NCBI GenBank assembly: GCA_034687125.1
Contig: JAQGBZ010000019.1
Span: 124,001 to 188,000, forward strand
DNA: 64,000 nucleotides
Direction of reading: 5' to 3'
DNA from: Neelides folsomi
Taxonomy: Eukaryota > Arthropoda > Collembola > Neelipleona > Neelidae
This document shows positions 12,580-26,347 of the stretch, piece after piece (within the stretch, counting starts at the first letter, position 1; the number at the start of each line of letters is the position of its first letter). The position numbers and the translations under genes are program-made. The notes under the pieces were generated by a model. That model was not told the DNA's origin. It saw only the letters and a list, made by a program, of their open reading frames with translations, and did no database searches.

Positions 12580-13974
12580 AATTGGATCACAGTCGTGAAA
12601 AAATTAATATAATTGTTGGTCCAAATAGTGAATTCAATTAATCTTAAGTAATACAATATCACAATAAATCACACTGCACAAGAATAAAATAATTGGTAAA
12701 AAATAAAATTCCACTTGTAGCTCGAGTAGAATTTGAAAGAAAAGAGAAGGTAGGCGGAAGGTGAAGGCCGAAGGACAACTGACAAATTTCACCCCCATGG
12801 ACCAACCCTCCGTTGGCTCCTTCTTCCTCCCTTTCCTCATCAATCTTATTCTCATATTAAGGGAATCTTCTAATCACCCCCTATCTTTCAAAATTATGAT
12901 GTAATAGCAAACATGATCTTTCCATATATGAGAATAGATGAATTTTAAAACAATATTTTCTTTTTATTGAGTTTATTGCAACTTGTTTATTAAAGTATAG
13001 GGATAAATTAAAGGGTGCAGGGTGTACTATTTAAATCCATATATAATCATATCTAAAAGTTGACATTATATTACGTATAATAAAAATCTTTTAATTTCTA
13101 TAATTTATTAAAAAGGACAATAGTAACAATTTACCCAATGGACCATGTAATTTCATATAATATTTCTCATTTAATGATAATACATAAACATAAATTAAAT
13201 TACATTTTTATTTGTTGCGTCTGAATCCTCAGTATCTCAAAACTCACTTTCGATAATTTAATTTCTTTCATTTTTATTTTATTTAGAACCTTTTTTATAA
13301 TAAATAAATTAAATTAATACTCCACACGTTACATAACATTCATATTTCCCCCTTAAAACTACACAAAACTCCCTTCAATCACTCCACACTTGAATTCCGT
13401 TTTCTCATTCATTTACTCAACATGAGTTCGCACTATTCAATAAATACAATTATCAATCAGTCAGCCTCATACAGAGAAACAGTGAGCAATTAAGTATCTA
13501 ATTAAATAACATAAATTGGGATAATCTTTCAACACAATTTCAACCTCAGACTTTTTCATTCGTTCAATCAACATTTTTTCATGAACATTTAACAATATTT
13601 CATTCATAAATACAACAAAGACTTGAAAATATTAAAGATTAGTTAAATAAAAATGACAAAAACTCAAATGCATAGTTAAAGTTTGTAAATAAAATAAAAT
13701 TAACATTAATAGCCATTATTCATAATTAATCGATTAAATGATCAATTGATTTTAACATTCCCGCAATTTCTCAATTTTGGTACCTTTAAAATCGATTTAA
13801 TTTATGCACAAATTCAATGAGTTTCCAAAACTTCATCACAAATAATTTAAGCTCGGTCACTTTATATGTTAAAAAATTAAAAAATTAGAATAAATAGCCC
13901 AAAAAGTCGCACATACATGAGGATATATAGTACAAGGTTCTCGTCATTTAGTCTTCTGTGTCATTCGAATCCGT
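12580..13974. other. Intergenic, caspase promoter side to neurotrophin 3' end
   Basis: AT-rich. It should hold the caspase promoter and the neurotrophin gene 3' UTR. Short ORFs near 12634-12855 have no recognisable content. I see no RNA gene or clear repeat. Confidence 0.5.
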
Positions 13975-16900
13975 TTACGTCTTCCTTTTCATCAGCGACC
14001 TTCGACGCCCAAAGTAGTCCATGATGGGATGATAGGAGTAATTGACTTTTGGTGGCAGACGACGATACGACAGCCGATGTTCCTTTTGTCTCTTCCTAAT
14101 ACCCCGAATTCGTTCGTATTTATTCAAAAGTTCCCGCTTTCGATAAGACCCTAAGGACATTTGTCGTTGCTTCCTTCGACCTTTCCCCTTTCCAAGCGTC
14201 TTCAGTTTCAGTTTTTCTTTAAGGATTTTCAATTTTTGTCTGTTGTCTCTCACACGTAATTGACGTGTCAAACGGGCCATTAAACGCCGTTCTCGCATTA
14301 CTTTAAGATTTTTCCTCTCAAGAGGGAAATTTGAACGACGAGATTGACGCCGGCTTTTGACTCCTTCTTTATTCACTGGGAAATTAATTTTTCCAGAACC
14401 GTTCTTGGCTTCTACATTTAAAACAAAGAATTAATCACCATCCAATTAATTTTCAATTAAATTAAAGATGTTTTTAAATTAAAATAAATTAATTTCTAAA
14501 AATTTCTAAATAATCAAACTCACGTCTTCTTTTTGCAATAATTTCTCTCAAGCTTGAGTATTGCTGAAGAAGATCTTGAAGCTCTCGATCTGCATTGTTG
14601 CTATTTCTGACAAGTGGAAGTGGAGTTGGAAGCGGCTCATCTTTGGGTTGCTCCATTATAATTTTCTTTGGTGGTGGTGGCGAGTTAAATTTGAGTTGAG
14701 CGGGACGAGGAGATTGGCCAGGGATGTAATAACCTTGGACATGACACGTACAACATGTTGGCACCTGTTAATTAAATAAGTTTTTTTAATTTAATTAGCA
14801 TAAACATTCCAGTTTAAGAAACTTCTACATTCTCATAATAATTACAGCTAATTCACACAACTATGACCGCTATAAAATATTTACATTTAATTGCGATTAA
14901 ATACAGTTACAATTAATTTTATCATCTTACCTTAAAAACATCCATATGAAGTCCTTTTTCAGAATCCCAAGCGAGCAGACGATGGTAATTATAAACTTGC
15001 GTGCAGGCAGTTCGATAATGGGGCATAACGTATGAACAAGTATTTCCCGGAGCCCTTTTAATAAAATATAATGACTCAATTATCATATTAATTAAAATAA
15101 TAAGAATAAATATCAATTTTAAAAATCAATTACATAATCTATCCTTACAATTGAAACTATTTTTAAACATTCAGTTTAATGATAATTAAAAAATTCTTAC
15201 AAGCATTTTTCAAGTCTGAGTGTCTGTGTATTTTCTGCATAATTAACGACGAACTTCCAAGCGCCTGACGATGCGGACTTTGCCTTTTTGATTTTCCCAT
15301 AGGCGACTTTGGATGGGCAGAGGAATCCTCCTTCCCCAGCAAAGTCCCGATGTTTGTGGCTCCTGCTTATTTAAACAAATAGGTAGGTGAAGTTAAGATG
15401 ACAAAAAAGTAGGAACTCACCTGTCAAAGTAATGCCCATAGTTGTAATTGGATTCTTGAGCTTTTGGAACTCCTTCAACATAAGAGATATGTGCAGGTTC
15501 TTTGATGAGCATTTGCTTAAGAACGGGATTTTGGTCAAGAGCTTCGCTTATAGCTTCACTGTAATTTTACAAAATTGAAATTTAATTTAATTAACATTTT
15601 AATCAAAAATTATTATTCATTTAAATTACAAATATTATCAACTAAATGTAAGAATGTACTTCATTAAAAATCACGAGTTACAATTAAGGAAAATTTTAAA
15701 CGACTTACATTGGATAATCCTGAACAAGAAGACAAATCTCATCAGAGAAGAAATCGCATTCTTTGTCAAAATGCTGGGGCATTGTTGAAATGGTGACGTC
15801 ATTGATGCGAAGTGGAGGTCTTTTGTTTGGATTTGGGCGAGGACGCGGACGTGGGCGTTGTTGTGGCCGTTGTTTAAATTGGTTTGGATGGAAGGGCGGA
15901 CGCGGGCGGCCAGGTCGATGTTGCTGTGGAGGAACCCTCAATCTGTTTGGTCTCATTCCCATGGCTGGTTTGGCTGAAGGAGAAGGTGAAGGTCCGGGTT
16001 GACTTTCATCTTTTGGATGTTCTGGATGATCTACGAATAAAATTATTTAGAAATTCCACAATTCCAATATAACGTTAATTTCATATTTCCTGCATGTTAT
16101 TAAATTATTTGATTCTTATATTGGGGAATTAATTTAATTATCAAATTATTTTTAATACCAATTTGTCAATGTTTTAGGAATGCTATTCGTTCATAAAATA
16201 GCGTTATATGATAAGCGCTATTAATTAGTTATTAACAAGTAGATGTATAAAATTGTTCACCTGGATATTCCAATGGATGAGGCTGAAGAAGCTCCAATGA
16301 ATTATCATACAAATCTTCGTATTTTTTCAATTCCTCCAAAGCTCTCATTTCTTCTGACTCCGTGTAGTCGTAAAAGTCATTCATTGGGTTGGTAATTGGC
16401 TTAAGAGCTTCTTTCACTTGGGCGATTTCCCTCTCACGTTGTCTCTCGTGTTTGTCCTTCTCGGCCTCAATGACAGAATCAATCATTTCTTTAACTTGTA
16501 GTCCGGGACTCATTGTCGTTGTCGTAATTTTGGGTGGATTGGGGGAATTGGAATTGGAAATTGGAATTTCTTCATCTGAATTTCCCCGAACCATTGTTAC
16601 TGATTGACTTGTGGAAACAATTGGGTCAATGTTGATCACTTTGACCATTGGATCTCCAGAGCTAAGCGAATCTTTTGAAATGATGCTCACACGGATGGGC
16701 TTCACTGTAGAAGAAACCGCAGGAGAAGAAGCAATAATGATTTTCTCCTTGGTGGGCGAAGACACTCGGAGGATCGGCGTTGGAGTGATCATGCTCAAGT
16801 TTTTCAATGCCTTTTCAAATCTCCCAGGATTAATTTTGGAATTGGGGGAAATGATGACTGGAATGTTCTCAGATCCACTAAACACTGAATGAGACTCGGA

Positions 16901-18218
16901 AATGAGCGGAGCGGCCTCAGGATTTGAATGGTGACGATCGCGAGTGTTCAAATGGTGAATGTGAGATTGCTGTTGTGACGAATCTGGCTCATTGTAAGTG
17001 TCCAAATTGAGCGTTGGGGGAGAGACTTGGCGGGAAAATTCGATTCCGTCGAAATGTGGGGGAATCAAACTTGGTGAAGGCTCGTCGCGTCCTTCGTACG
17101 CTTCAGTGATGGCGGGAAGATGGGAGAAGGAAACGTCGGAAGGGGAAGGGCCAGAAGGAGAAGCGAAAAGGGAAGAAGTTGAGGCAAAAGACTCAAAATC
17201 GTTTTTCCCTGGAGAGAAAGCGTGGAGTTCCGCCGCGTTGTTGTTGGTTTGGTCGGCGAGATCGTGGGCGAGGAATTTTGTAAGATAATTGGGATCGTCT
17301 TCGATCAAGGGATCACGGGCGGGTTCGGGGAGATATGAAAACATTTTCTTGGGCTCGTTTTCCATGGTCTCTGCCACCATGGTGCCAAGACGTGGTGGGA
17401 GGAAAGATTTGAGGCGCTTAATCACCTGCATTTGGGTCCTTCGTGGAAGAGCGGACATGTTGAGTCCAGCCCGAGAAGCCATAATTTCCATACGCTTAAA
17501 TGCCATTTCAATCTCATCGGCCGTTGAGGTTGTCAATGAAGAAGGACGACGTTGCTCTGGACGTTGACCAGGAAGAAGTCGACCGTTCCGGGGTGAATTC
17601 CCACTACCATTTTTATTCCCTCTTAACATTCGAAGGGTGTTCTAGTAAAAGAAAAAATCTAGCCTCAATAAAAAAGTTTTGTAATTTTTTTAATTGATTT
17701 AATATTATAAAATCCCTTACGTGTTTTAATCTAGCTGATTAAATTACTTTAATTTACACAAACTATCATAAAGACTGGTTATATGAATTTAAAATACAGC
17801 ACGTCAGAATGCATATTATGAGTTTATAAGGATGTTCATATTTAATCTCGAATGAGAAACGAGAAATAATAAAATAGAATAAAAACAAACGATGAATTCT
17901 AAACAAATATGAATTAGGAAGAATTCAAAAAAGTATTATACTGACCTTCATAATGTCTCCAAATCTATTGGGACGAATTTTGTTGTTGTTTCTTGTCATG
18001 ATGAGAGGAAGGTTTGGGTCCATTGTTGGGACGGGTAGGTCAAGATATTCCGGCGGGTTCATGACGACCTCCGGCATCTCTTTGATCTTCTCCATAATCA
18101 CCGACTCGTCATTTTTGTAAATAAGACGATCGCGCTCTTCAGGGGACAAATTTGCCCCTGCCATGGCGAACAAAACACCAAACACCACCAGAAGCTGCAC
18201 ACAAAACACAACGTTCAT
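13975..18218 (-). CDS. NT1: Neurotrophin 1 / Spätzle-2-like secreted Toll ligand
   Basis: Coding exons on the minus strand: 18218-17946, 17641-16261, 16030-15709, 15558-15421, 15362-15201, 15054-14931, 14764-14524, 14411-13975; 1025 aa with closing phases. The N-terminus is a signal peptide (MNVVFCVQLLVVFGVLFAMA). A long disordered Ser/Pro-rich pro-region follows, then an Arg/Pro-rich stretch (about 580-625). The Spätzle cystine-knot domain runs from about 650 to 810; recognisable pieces are CLLVQDYP, FLCPSKV, WKFVVNYAENTQTLRLEKC, CSYVMPHYRTACTQVYNYH and VPTCCTCHVQGY. A basic tail of about 215 residues ends the protein. A knot followed by a long C-terminal extension is the layout known for fly NT1 (spz2) rather than spz itself. 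Such ligands bind Toll receptors after proteolytic processing, in neuronal survival and immunity. The first in-frame ATG at 18218 is preferred because it begins the signal peptide. Confidence 0.94.
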
Positions 18219-21200
18219 TTCAGCGTCTCTCAATCCCTCTCTTCACTATCCGTCAAACTCTCAATAATTCTTTAATCATTATATCCAAATCAATTAATTG
18301 AATCGAAATATCTAATCGAATCGAAATATTTTCCAATTTACTATACCATATAACTAAAAAATATCTGGAAAAAAATTAATTATAAAGTGTCAAAATAAAA
18401 AATATACCAATTGAAAATTAAAAAATTGAAAATAAAAAAATTGAAAATAAATCTTAAAAATGATTTTTCCAATAATGGTAAAAACTCAATAATAAGGGTA
18501 GTCTTTAATTTGAAGACTTTAAACTCCTGAGAATTGTGAGAGTTTGATGAATGGATAGGATTTGTATGTAAAATGTCGAGACGTTCTTACCATGATGATG
18601 GTGGTCCGGTGCTTCAAGTCACACTGACTTTTGGTCCGGTAGGAACGAAAAGGTTAAGTAATGAGATCTTCAAGTCACCTCCTTGAGAACGGGTTATGAA
18701 ATGCCCATTTGATCGAAATCCTGTTGTTGGTCTCAAATCCCACTTACGGCCTTTTCCACATGTTTTTACACGGTAACTCTCATCCTCCTCCCACTTCACT
18801 TCTTCCAATTCATTAAGGAAGCGTATGGGTCAATCCATAATATTCAAATCTGACCATTGGACAGACATCCAATATCAGTCCTACCCTTTATGAATCACAC
18901 ATTCCAAGTTGAACCATAATAACAAACCACATGCATATGGCACAGGTATGATATAGGTTTACATCTTACAAAACCATTACATACTGGCAGGTATAGCCAT
19001 TTCTGCATTGGGATCTTTACAATGCATCATAGTTGAACTCAGGTTCTGATCCCGAAGGGACCTTAAGAGTGAGTCTGCAGTTGGAGGGGAAAAAAGTTGT
19101 TTGCCAACTAACCCCGATTTTACTTCAAGGTCAATAGCGACGAGGACGAGACTTCTACAGAAGGATCAAAAGATCCCCAAATTATATCATTTCCCTTCCT
19201 AATCCCATTATCATTTTCCACTGCCCTTTATTGGTGGGTTTTGCTCATTTCTGACCAATTCCACCCGCTAATTACATGTATTTCAATACCACAAATCTCA
19301 TTTTTGTTTCTCTATATCCCACTTAACAATTTCATAGTTAAAGTTATATATCTCCTCCTTAAGGCATTTTTGCTCATATAACTCATTGGATAATCATATC
19401 AGGCTCATCTTCATATTATATTCCTTCTTCATTAACATCATTAGATATGCGGAAAAATTATGGAAAATTTATTCGCGAAAATTAACTTCATATGCAATTA
19501 TGTCAAATCATCCTCGAGTTGCAATTATCATCGAATTTCCAATTGGAGGAGTCAGAAGTCTTTTCACTCAAATTCGCAATTAGGACGTCAAATTAGTTGC
19601 AATTAATGTCAAATACATTTTTGCACAAATTTTGCAATGAGTTTCTGCAAGTTTGTTCCATGTGTATCTTTTTACAATCAAAGGCTTTGAGCATAAGTAC
19701 CATTGGTATAGTGCAACTCGTGAGGACTCAATTTCTTCAAAAAATATTTTCTTGTTTTCGATAAAGCATCGTGTTTATTTTCATTTACCTACTTACAAAT
19801 TTCCAAATTATTATTTTTTACAAGGAAATTCACACTTGAGTCTCATTTTTACCTGTTTTGCACTCATCTTTAAATTTTCTTATTTTATGCATTAATGCAC
19901 CATGTTAATCTGTAAGTGAATAAATTGATAAGGTGGGGAAAACAAGGACTTGGACAGAGACATACTTTCATACAAGATTAATGTTCCAAATAAGAAACCC
20001 AACACTTGGTTAAATTCTTTTCTTACGAGTGGAAATGTCTCATGGTGTAAGAGACGCTATAATTGAATCAGATAAAAAAAGGTCGAAGGAAATTGAACAG
20101 GTGGGGTAAGTCAAATGTAAATAAGTAACCCGCTCGATCTCAATTAACTCTTCAATCCACAAACATTCGCCCTTATTTTCAGTTTTATCCCGTCGCATTT
20201 TTCCATTCTCAGACCCAACGACAGGTTTAGAAGCGAATCTGACCAACTCGGTTTTCAAATCCTTCCGGCTTTCTTCGACAACTACAACTTTGGATTCACG
20301 CACTTGACTTTTAGAGTATAAAAAGTAACGTGATGCGAAATGCATCTGTAACAAATGACAGTACAAATAAGCTACTTTTCCTGATATGTAACATCATAGC
20401 CACTAAATGGTTACCACTGCATTACCACAGAAGTAAATACATTAAATACATTCATTGTAATTCATTCATACACTCGTAAATACAACTTAATTTAATAGGT
20501 AGGTAATATAGTATTCTACTCTACATATTATTATATTGTTATCTGTGTGTCGTGCAATACCTGCATGAGCATGGGTTTTTAAGTAAGTTAAGTATGCTAC
20601 ATATTAAACATTTTTATACAACATACATAGAACTTAATGTAAGTAAGGAGAATTGTAACTTGTAACACATTTAGGAATGTTAAATATCATGTACATACTT
20701 ATACAAAATATCTGTATATTAAAGATGAAAAAAAGCCGGTTGCACTATTACTGAAAACTCTCATCACCTCAATCAAAAAACTCTATTATAAAAGTTCCTC
20801 AAACAACTCCTTTTCCACGTAGGACCCATTGAAGATAATTGTTTGGATACACAAGGTGTAGAATGAACATTGTTTCGGCATCTAAACGACTGCCCCTGAC
20901 TTGAAAATTAATTGAAATTTAGCCGAAACTCGCGTCCTCATTAAGAACAATATTAAAACTTTTATATTCTAACTCTGGTTTTCGATTAAACCCAGAAAAT
21001 TAATATTCTTTCCTTGCACAATATGAGAGGCGCGGACGTCCTTAATGATAATTTTATATAATTAAAGGTAATAAGGATCTTGAGTGATTATGTCAACAGT
21101 AGCGTCTTTGATTCCTTGTCAACTTCTTAACTCGATTACTATGGTAATTTGTAGGATAATTAGCTATTCAAAATTATCCCAAAATTAATTAATTTAATTT

Positions 21201-21230
21201 CAATTCATATTGTAATCTATTGGTTAGACG

Positions 21231-21375
21231 TCCATGAACACAAAGTTGCATTATTGAAAAAATGCTCACGACCAGGAAACGGAAATTTTTATGTTACATT
21301 TGTTTAATTACAAAATCATTCAGCCCCGCATGAGATTTTTCAATATTTTCAATAATGCAGCTTCGGGTCCTTGGA
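21231..21375. mobile_element. Degraded inverted-repeat element (possible MITE)
   Basis: The outer 30 bp at each end are inverted repeats (25 of 30 identical, the inner 14 perfect: TGCATTATTGAAAA). There is no ORF and no clear target-site duplication, so the class is unknown. Confidence 0.55.
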
Positions 21376-22121
21376 TAAAAAATATATTAGTATGTAGTTG
21401 TATGTAGATGTCAAAATTAATTTGTTCTTATATTAGATTATATAATTAATTTAAAATATTTTTATTGCAAAAATATTTTCAAAAAATGTATTCCACATTA
21501 TCTTTTTAAAAAATACAAGCATTTTTATAACCCAAGTCTAATAAAAAATATTAGTTTGTTACACTTTCGAACTACTTTATAATTATAGAGAAGAATTTTT
21601 GTGGAATTGTTCAATATTGTAATTATTGCCATTTTGGGTAATTAATAAAAAATATTTCTTGTTGAAAATGTAGGGTGATAAAGTTGAAATAATTGGGTGA
21701 CATTGATATTCGATCTGAAAGGAGGTGGAAAATTGGAAGTATAATGACCATAAAGGATGCAGTTTATGAAAAAAATAAGTAGCTCGGGCATCTCATTGTA
21801 TCGATAAATGATGTAAATATTAATATTCATAAGGTAATAAATTAGCATATTTGATACAATTCCTTGGCAGTGAACCTCGGGTCTCTCGCAGTTCCTTCAC
21901 CTGACCTTAATTTTCTCCCCAATGCAATGGATGATGGTAATTATTTAAGCCAATTTTACGACTTTGCACTTCCCCCCTCATCATCTCCATGACTACCTTT
22001 GAAATTGTAGCTCAAATCACAGAAATTTTACGACTTCAATCGCACCAATTAATCCCTTTAGTAGCTCTAAACCTTTTTGCAGTTATTCATTTACACCTTT
22101 ACAATCTTTTAAGATCGCGAT

Positions 22122-22240
22122 TCCTATAACAAACTCTAAACAATTCCTATCGGTATAACAATACTTTAAACAATTCCTATAGAAATGCTTTAAACAATCT
22201 CTACAACAATGCTTTAAACAAGCAATCTCTATGACAATAC
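22122..22240. repeat. Degenerate tandem repeat, about 30-bp unit, four copies
   Basis: The motif TTTAAACAAT followed by TCCTAT or TCTCTA and AACAATAC/GCT recurs four times at roughly 28-32 bp spacing. Copies are diverged. Confidence 0.6.
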
Positions 22241-24255
22241 ATATTTAACTATAGATGCCTTTTGAGCGAATGAGATTTAAAGATTGTGGAGATTAAGGCG
22301 CGTAATTTATTTAACGTACATACAATATGACTCTTATTGAGTGTACGTTTAATTGCTTGATCGTAATTTATCCTTTATTATAAAAGTTATAACATCTCAA
22401 ACTGTATGTTTAAACTCGGCATGAATCTGTTGGTATCTGTGAGTTACGATGTCTGGTGGTATAACAACGAGTCATCTTCATAAGATAAGCTTCGAATACA
22501 GAGGAGAAGTTGTGAAGCATTAAGAGGAAAATTCGCACGAGATTGATGATGATGATGAGGAAGGTTTCGAAACGAGTCGGAGCGACATGGATTTTTACAT
22601 TTAAATCTATATGTCAAGAAGGATTTAACAGACAGGTTTGGAAGAAGTCAATGTGGATCACGAAGCCGTCATTAAACGAATAAAGAGAGTTCCTATGGGT
22701 CCCCAATGAAATCATAAATGTAAATAAAGTTTTTTTTATTTCATCTGCTAAAACATAATATGCGTGTCGTGGCAGTAACTCAACAAACGATGCACTGTAT
22801 AATTATCTTTCAATACTTACTCCCAATTCCGATGCGGATTCTTGATTTTTGAATTAATTTTTTGTAAGTATTGAAGAAAATCACATATTTAATTTGGTAA
22901 TTAACCTAAGGTTAACAATATTTCACTGATAACCCCAAACTACAAAACTACATAACAACTTACTTTATGCAAAAAATGCTTGACTTATTGTTAAATTCAA
23001 GATTTTATGATTTTATAAATGAGTTTGGTGATGAATTATTTAAATGGAATTTTTAAAATATTTTTCTTATTTGGCACTAGTTTTGTGTAGTTTGAGACGA
23101 AAGGAATAGAATAATGGACAAGAAAACATCCTTGTGATGAGATTCCTTAAAAGACCTCTCTGGTGTAACACATTACATAGAGAGGAGATTCATTCAATTG
23201 ACCCTTATATCATTTATTCCGACGCCTACTTTCTCAATTCATTCAGAGCAACAAGAACAAGTCCGCCTTTGCCTCCTTTACATTTCTTTTCTTCTTCGTC
23301 CTAAAGAACATCTCACTCTTTTCCAAAGTATTTGTATTATACAAATATACATACATCCGCACATGATTACTAATGTTCGCAAGACATGTTGACTTCATTT
23401 GGTTTACAAGTCTTAAGTATCACTTTATTGTATTTAGGCTGTATGTATATTATTATATTACAAATTGTATTATCTATATATTATAAATTATTATATGACA
23501 AATTTGGAAATAAGATTGAAGAGACGGATTATGGTAGTTATTGTTATTGTATTGCTCTGTCTTGCTTACCGTTGTTCCACTTTGCCCTTTTTGAGGTCAA
23601 AATGTTTCTCGTCGTTTTGAGCTCGTTATGTAAATTCAACACAGATTCAACTGAAGCCAAAAACCATTGATGAAATACAGCCAAGTTCCATCGTAATTCT
23701 CGGCCTATGTGGAGCTTCTCTTTCTTTTCCAATGTCCATTCAATGGATTGATGAGACTGAGGATTACGAACGGACATAAAGGCAATTACTCTCATTACAT
23801 CCACACACCCTATGGGGGAAATCATAGTCAGCTTATATAGCAAGTTATTATGTAGTTTATACACTTTGAAGGATGTGTATGATTATGATGGAGATTATTC
23901 ATGCATTATGTATTGTCATTGGGACGGCTGATATGAATTTGATGAGCATGACAGGTGAAGTTCAAATGTTGGCTCAGGGATCATAATGTCACCTAGAAAG
24001 AGAATAACAATTCCGAATAAGACTTTCATATCCGGATTGCCTGTGATTCAATTCCCACTGCTGACCCTCTACAAATATTTGAATTTCCATATTCATATGC
24101 TTGAAATACCATTATCATTATTATACGATACTCATTATTAACAAAGTACTACTATACATAACATTAGTAGATTGTCAATAGTGACATAGTGACAATTGAC
24201 TAATAGAACGACTAAAATAAAACCGTAAAATCAAATATTAATCATATCATTTTTA

Positions 24256-26063
24256 TTAAATGTTATGAACTTTTTCTGGAAAAGCAACAAGGAGATTTAC
24301 AATTGAGGCCTGAATGTGCATAAGATAGGTTAAATAAGCAGATAAATCAATGGTATAAATTGAACCGAACCGAACTCCGAAAATTTTTAAAGCCTTCCCG
24401 GACTTTTTGTATAATTTACATTCGTTTAATTTGTTATTCTTTGCTAATGTTACAAAGTTGATTGAACTTTTTTTGACTGCTGACATTTTATAAAAGATGA
24501 ATGTAATGATTCCAAAAGGGTTGCAACTAAAAACGATCAAAACGGCATGAATAAAGAAATTGGTAGTGGAGGAGAATTTGATAAGGGCAAAAAGGTTGAA
24601 AATTAAAATTGTGCTAAAAAGTGGAAGGAACGTTGAGAATAAAAGATGTGTGATGATATTATAATCATCTACAAGAAGTCGAAGCATTTGATAATATTTC
24701 ATTATTTCTGTTGCAGATGTGATTAAATCATCTTTGTTTTTTTCCAAATTATAATGATCTTCTTTTACTGTATGATATTTTTGTATTATTAACTCGAGCT
24801 CCTGCCTATTTAAATATGCAGATTAAGGAGAAATATTAATGTTTTAATGAATTTATAAATAATACAAATTAATTATAAAAATAATATTGAATACTTCAAG
24901 AAGTACTTGTACTTAAGTAAATAAAACTAATCAATAAATACTTAGAATATTACATGCAAATTATATAATAATTTACTTAATTTTTAAGAGCCAATATGAC
25001 AACATGGAAGGAAAGGAAATGAACAAAAATCCATCATAAAGAAATCTCACAGTTGATAAATGAAGACAACAAGTGCCAAATAAAAATATTGAGCTGTAAA
25101 TTACCCAAGATCGAATGTCATTTCCTTTCCATAGATATTCAGGAAAAAAATCAAATCGATATAATATAATCATAGGGTCAACAATGCCAATTAAAATACA
25201 CGAAAAAGTTGAAGAAATGACTATAAAAGAACTTAATATAAATTGTCTATAGATCCAGGCTGATTTCTCATTAGAAAGAAATTTCTTATCAGAAGGAAAT
25301 TTAGCTTTGGGAATCAAAAATTGATGAAATTGTTAGTGACATAAAAATTATATATGCAATAATAATAATAATATGTATAAAGGTTGTTATTTTGAGTTAC
25401 ATGTTACATGCCTATACTATATTCTACTTATTATACTATTCTAATTTTTTAATTTGAATATATTTTTAACTAAAACCCTAAACTGGACTTAAACTTAACT
25501 AAAAATACACAATTTAATAATTATTTATTTATTTAAAAAGTTAAAGTACGAAAATATTTAAATGTCAAAAGCAATTATCAAAAGGCAAAAAGGTAGTTTA
25601 AACCAAAAGGAACAAAGGGCTAGCAAAAAGCTATTTATTTGCCTATCCAATGTACAGTACATAGGAATAATGTATATTGCATACCTTCTAAAATGGAATC
25701 AAGAATTATGAGATTGTTTAAAATATTTGTTGTATTATTAAACAGCTTTATGTTTTCGAGTACAGAAATAGAAAAATAGGAAAATCCAAAAGCCATTGTC
25801 AAATTGATTGAAAGTCTCAAAATATGAATTTCCGCATCAAGAAAACTCATTAAAAATTTGTATATTATAATTGATGTGGTGACAATAGTGTAGATGCAAA
25901 ATATAATCCAAAAGAAAATTTTCATTTTTTTGGTCGTTTTTTTAAATCTAAATGTTGCCCAAAAGTTTTCGCTAACTTTTTCAAATTCAAACGGAATAAC
26001 TGAAATTTTGTTCATATAACTAAATTGCGCATAAATAACTTTCAGCACAGTTTGTGTTAACAT
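24256..26063 (-). CDS. Gustatory-receptor-like seven-pass chemoreceptor, intact
   Basis: Coding exons on the minus strand: 26063-25685, 25304-24977, 24805-24256; 418 aa with closing phases, the usual length of insect gustatory receptors. About seven hydrophobic segments are visible (near residues 50-72, 85-105, 145-170, 190-232, 265-290, 300-322 and 380-405). The end carries KIFGVRF followed by SAYLTYLMHIQ, which fits the TM7 signature TYhhhhhQ of the gustatory receptor superfamily. There is no signal peptide, as expected. The neighbouring broken copy at 28576-30701 has the same three exons and intron phases, which supports this model. By family knowledge such proteins form ligand-gated cation channels in chemosensory neurons; the ligand cannot be read from sequence. 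A more general insect chemoreceptor label (Gr or Or) is possible. Confidence 0.85.
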
Positions 26064-26299
26064 TATGAGATATATTATTATTTAATTTTTTAACACAAGT
26101 TGTTAGTTATATAATGTGTCGTCAAATAATGTATTTAATGATTTTCCAATTCTACCTAATAATAAATCTACATATTTTAGGTTTTGTACTAATAATAATT
26201 AAACACAGAATCTGTCCAATCACTTAATCCCTATCAGATCATACTTGTACATTTTTCAAAACTGAACGAACCTTTAATTTTAAGAGTGAGTCTCTATGC

Positions 26300-26347
26300 T
26301 AAAATTTGATTAAATTAATATTAAATTACTTTGATCGGTAAGAATAG
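26300..26347 (+). repeat. Direct repeat A1 (partner at 28245-28291)
   Basis: The core ATTACTTTGATCGGTAAGAA is identical in both places and the similarity extends about 20 bp upstream. The partner lies 285 bp upstream of the broken receptor copy, so this is probably a left-over upstream flank of a duplicated receptor unit. Confidence 0.75.

Larger units (their letters stand above)
18219..24255. other. Long intergenic region, no confident gene
   Basis: Six kb, AT-rich. An open minus-strand stretch at about 20040-20345 begins at an ATG directly after an acceptor-like TTACAG but has no recognisable domain. At 22449-22728 three short ORF pieces in different frames end just before an AATAAA at 22723, like a decayed gene 3' end. 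A degenerate repeat lies at 22122-22240 and an inverted-repeat element at 21231-21375. ORFs at 23386-23864 overlap on both strands and look like chance. Confidence 0.5.

Noticed and set aside
12634-12855. ORF just upstream of the caspase start
   Set aside because: Not joined in frame to the caspase and shows no prodomain features; its initiation context is not supported by splice sites.
15763-16002. Gly/Arg-rich plus-strand ORF
   Set aside because: Shadow of the Arg/Pro-rich exon 3 of the neurotrophin gene.
18614-18808. 64-codon minus-strand ORF upstream of the neurotrophin gene
   Set aside because: No signal peptide, no domain, and not needed by the gene model, which starts at 18218.
23386-23864. 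Overlapping ORFs on both strands with hydrophobic content
   Set aside because: No match to the receptor family pattern and no matching splice sites; probably chance in AT-rich DNA.
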